From NCBI RefSeq assembly GCF_000003605.2, contig NW_003121425.1:83949-147948 (forward strand): a DNA stretch of 64,000 nucleotides. Reading direction: 5' to 3'. Positions 61,346 through 64,000 of this stretch are shown here, one piece after another (position 1 is the first letter of the stretch; the number at the start of each line of letters is the position of its first letter). Origin of the DNA: Saccoglossus kowalevskii. Taxonomy: Eukaryota; Hemichordata; Enteropneusta; Harrimaniidae. Below the pieces are notes generated by a model. The model saw only the letters and a list, made by a program, of their open reading frames with translations. It was not told the origin of the DNA and did no database searches. The position numbers and the translations under genes were made by a program.

Positions 61346-64000
61346 GATTTAATCAAGATCCACTGGTTTTTATTTTTGCAATACGTCAAACACACTGTCG
61401 ATGAAAGATCAAACTGCTTGAGACTACAGGGAAGGATTGTACAAGATCAGTAGGTGATGTTTGAGGTGGACAAAACCCAACTACCAAAGCGAAAGAGATT
61501 TTCAAGATAATTCACTTGCCACATACTTGTACAGTTTAAGTTACTGCGTCTTCAGGAGATGTATGGTGCCTTGCATGATAAAATATTATTTTTGTGATAG
61601 ATGTATTGTAAATTTGTTTTTGAAATTTTCAATTTAAATATCTACATAAAATAAGACAATGCAAATGTATCATTATTACTTTATTTTTATCACCAAACAG
61701 ACTAAAACAAACCCAACTAAAATATGTACTAAATACTTAAAGCCCTTTAACCCTCTGAAGTTACTCTTATGTTAGAACTATTTTGCTATATGTATCTGAT
61801 CATTTGTTCATCATGATTTGATATCGAGAAGAACAGGTTTACCTTCCAAATTAATACTCTGTTCCAACTCTTTCCTGGGACATTTGTTTCCAAACGTCGT
61901 TCCCTGGATTAGTGCTCTTCGATTATTTGCTTTGAAATAGAATGAATCTCAATTTGGTGGTACTATAAAAAGGTTACATCGTAAACTTCATTATATACAT
62001 CTGAACAATAAGCTAAAGTTAAATCGTTTGATATTGGACAGGCATTAAAACATGCAAAATATAACTTGTGTTTTTGTCTTGTAAGCTTTTTTGACAAATC
62101 CTTATGTATATCTAGGAATATGTTTCTCTTTATTACTCACCTGCCCTGGAATGTTTTCACCTTCTTTGTCAATTCCTGTGCGGGTCATTTGCTGTATTAT
62201 AATTGTTTCAAAGATTGCATCAGAAATGGTTACCGAGTTCAATATTCTGTCATGTACCAACATACTTAAATTACGAACAGCATTTCTTAATTTTGATAAA
62301 GAGCTAAGTCTGTGGTACTCCTCAAAAAGATTATCCTCGACTGCAGCTAAAGAAACATGTATCATCAACTGCTATTACAGGCAACACAAATTTAATTACA
62401 GAACTCAGGCTCTAGGCATTATCACAGTAATATGAATTGAAGATAGATAGTTGATAGAAACATGAAAGTATTGCAAATACCTTATCAAATTTTCTGTCTT
62501 TTTGCTCTTCTGTTGAGTTCACCATTCAACATACAGTTAACCTTTTCTTTGTCTGTAATATACAGACAGAAATCACCAACCAAAGTTACTACTCAACCCT
62601 CTAAACTATTGGGATTCAACGTTATATATAGTCTATTTTATAATCCTAATAGTAACTTTACAGATAATAGGGGTGTCGCTAATGTCGCAATTTTGCTGAA
62701 TAAATTCCACAATTGTCTCACTATGCAATATTGTTTAATGATATTACCTATGTCTTTGTATCATATGTCTAAATAGCATTTAACATATCGCCTATTAAAC
62801 CAATGTTTCCATATTGACAGTGCAAACGTGATACTAAAGACTGACAACTCAGAACTCTTGCATAAAAACAGGTAAATGAGTGTTATTGACTTTAAATTTC
62901 TAAACCATGTGTTGAAATTCATAAATATATATAGTTGTTTTCGTAATCATGCCAATAAATATACCAATATTGCGTGTGCTTTGGCAATGGTCAGTCCATG
63001 AATAGGAATGACCCATTCAATATAGGGAAATAGCATGTACGTGTGCGTTTGCATGAGCGAAAGAGGCTGGTGAGACTGCGTCACAATGTGTTCTATTTAT
63101 TTCCAACGCACGTGGTCGGCGCTTTTGATTGCGTTTATTTTGTATTTTTATTTTCCAAATGTATCACTGGCTGGGTTTGTTTTGTCATGTCTCGTAACTG
63201 AAAGTTCAAGCTGACTTGGTTTTGGCTGTATATGATTTTTTTAGATTAAATTATATTAAAAACAATATTTGTTATGCGTCCATACTAGTGTATTCACCAT
63301 ACCCTAGATAAATTATAATAATTCACCAGTTGTGACACCACTCATTTGCCATACGGATGCACCATGATTTTGAAACTGGTGTACTCACAATAACATAATA
63401 ATTCATCTTCACAGAAACAAACATGACATCAATTTGGTTTTAATTTAATTGTTTCGTGCGCAGCTACTGAACAACTAGGCAAAGGTCTCTTTATTTTTTT
63501 TTGTTAGGCTTGGTTCAAAAGATTTGTTTCATGGTTAGTTAGGAAGTTAGTGAATCGCACTCCCAGCTTATGTTTGGGTATTCCTTTCATTAAACATCTA
63601 TTCAAACCTACTAGTATTTAATACTGCAGGCAATGTCCCACTGACTTCTCTACAGTTGATGTCCAGTTCACCATATGTTCCTGTTAAATTGGTCTAAATG
63701 GATGACTCAAACTTGTATATATACTGTTGAATTCCAACAGCCTAGTCTTTATTATGATCTTACCACGAATAATACATACATATATTAGTATGTGCACATT
63801 GTATATGCAATGGTCAATCCATGAATAGAATTGTTGCCATTATCCCAATTTTCTGAATAAAACTCTAGAAATGTCTGTCTATGCATAATGCTGTTATGAG
63901 TTATTAAAATATTATCTACATATGCTTTTATTTTGTTTTAGTATGATTTCCAAATTACTTTCTAAATTAAAATTAATAAATCAATAGAAGAAAATTCACT
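61346..64000. other. Gene-free region with diverged repeats
   Basis: Short frames (62066-62269, 62091-62435, 62462-62776) have no recognisable domain. A sequence around CAATGGTCARTCCATGAATAG recurs near 62975-63005 and 63810-63830, and a TTTTGCTGAATAAATTCCAC-like piece near 62690 matches 63852-63870, so a dispersed repeat is present in two or three diverged copies. Confidence 0.4.

Noticed and set aside
62462-62776. 104-codon frame with a signal-peptide-like start
   Set aside because: Part of the region recurs as diverged repeat near 63850, and no domain or splice context supports a gene.

Overview
This is a eukaryotic, AT-rich, intron-dense stretch of a bilaterian animal genome. Four conserved host loci can be read by splice structure and protein similarity: INPP1 (minus, 3' part outside the window), MPLKIP/TTDN1 (plus), a CDK12/CDK13 orthologue (minus) and WDR24 (plus). 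Exon phases are intact, proteins are close to human in length and sequence, and transposons are varied (pogo-like, DIRS-like, a LINE and many short inverted-repeat elements). This suggests a slow-evolving marine invertebrate, perhaps a hemichordate or cephalochordate-like deuterostome. The species cannot be fixed from the sequence.

Layout. 1-2390: first two coding exons of INPP1 (minus), with a pogo-like transposase fragment carrying a canonical histone-type 3' stem-loop downstream of exon 2. 2390-9000: gene-free, with MITE-like repeats and a foldback element at 7461-8157 flanked by an 8-bp duplication. 8995-9907: promoter and three coding exons of MPLKIP. 9908-19163: no firm gene; repeats, and one weak orphan exon candidate near 17800. 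19164-32150: CDK12/13 with eight coding exons and a 5' UTR exon. 32200-52531: WDR24, head-to-head with CDK12/13, 18 exons and about 789 codons, with a LINE, minisatellites and nested inverted-repeat elements in its introns. 52532-64000: transposon graveyard, with a possible solo LTR, a DIRS-like fossil with inverted terminal repeats (53985-57007) directly followed by a broken pogo-like transposase (to about 58300), a gag-like remnant, another pogo fragment, and low-complexity DNA.

How the genes relate. CDK12/13 phosphorylates the RNA polymerase II C-terminal domain. MPLKIP is a nuclear protein linked to transcription and splicing, and it lies tail-to-tail with CDK12/13 as MPLKIP does with CDK13 in human. 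WDR24 is a GATOR2 subunit acting upstream of mTORC1 and shares an intergenic promoter region with CDK12/13. INPP1 acts in inositol phosphate turnover.

No CRISPR, operon or rRNA is present. The most unusual signals are the histone stem-loop next to transposase sequence, minisatellites that start at 5' splice sites of WDR24, a one-base frameshift in the CDK12/13 activation segment, and a promoter motif shared by the MPLKIP and CDK12/WDR24 promoters.
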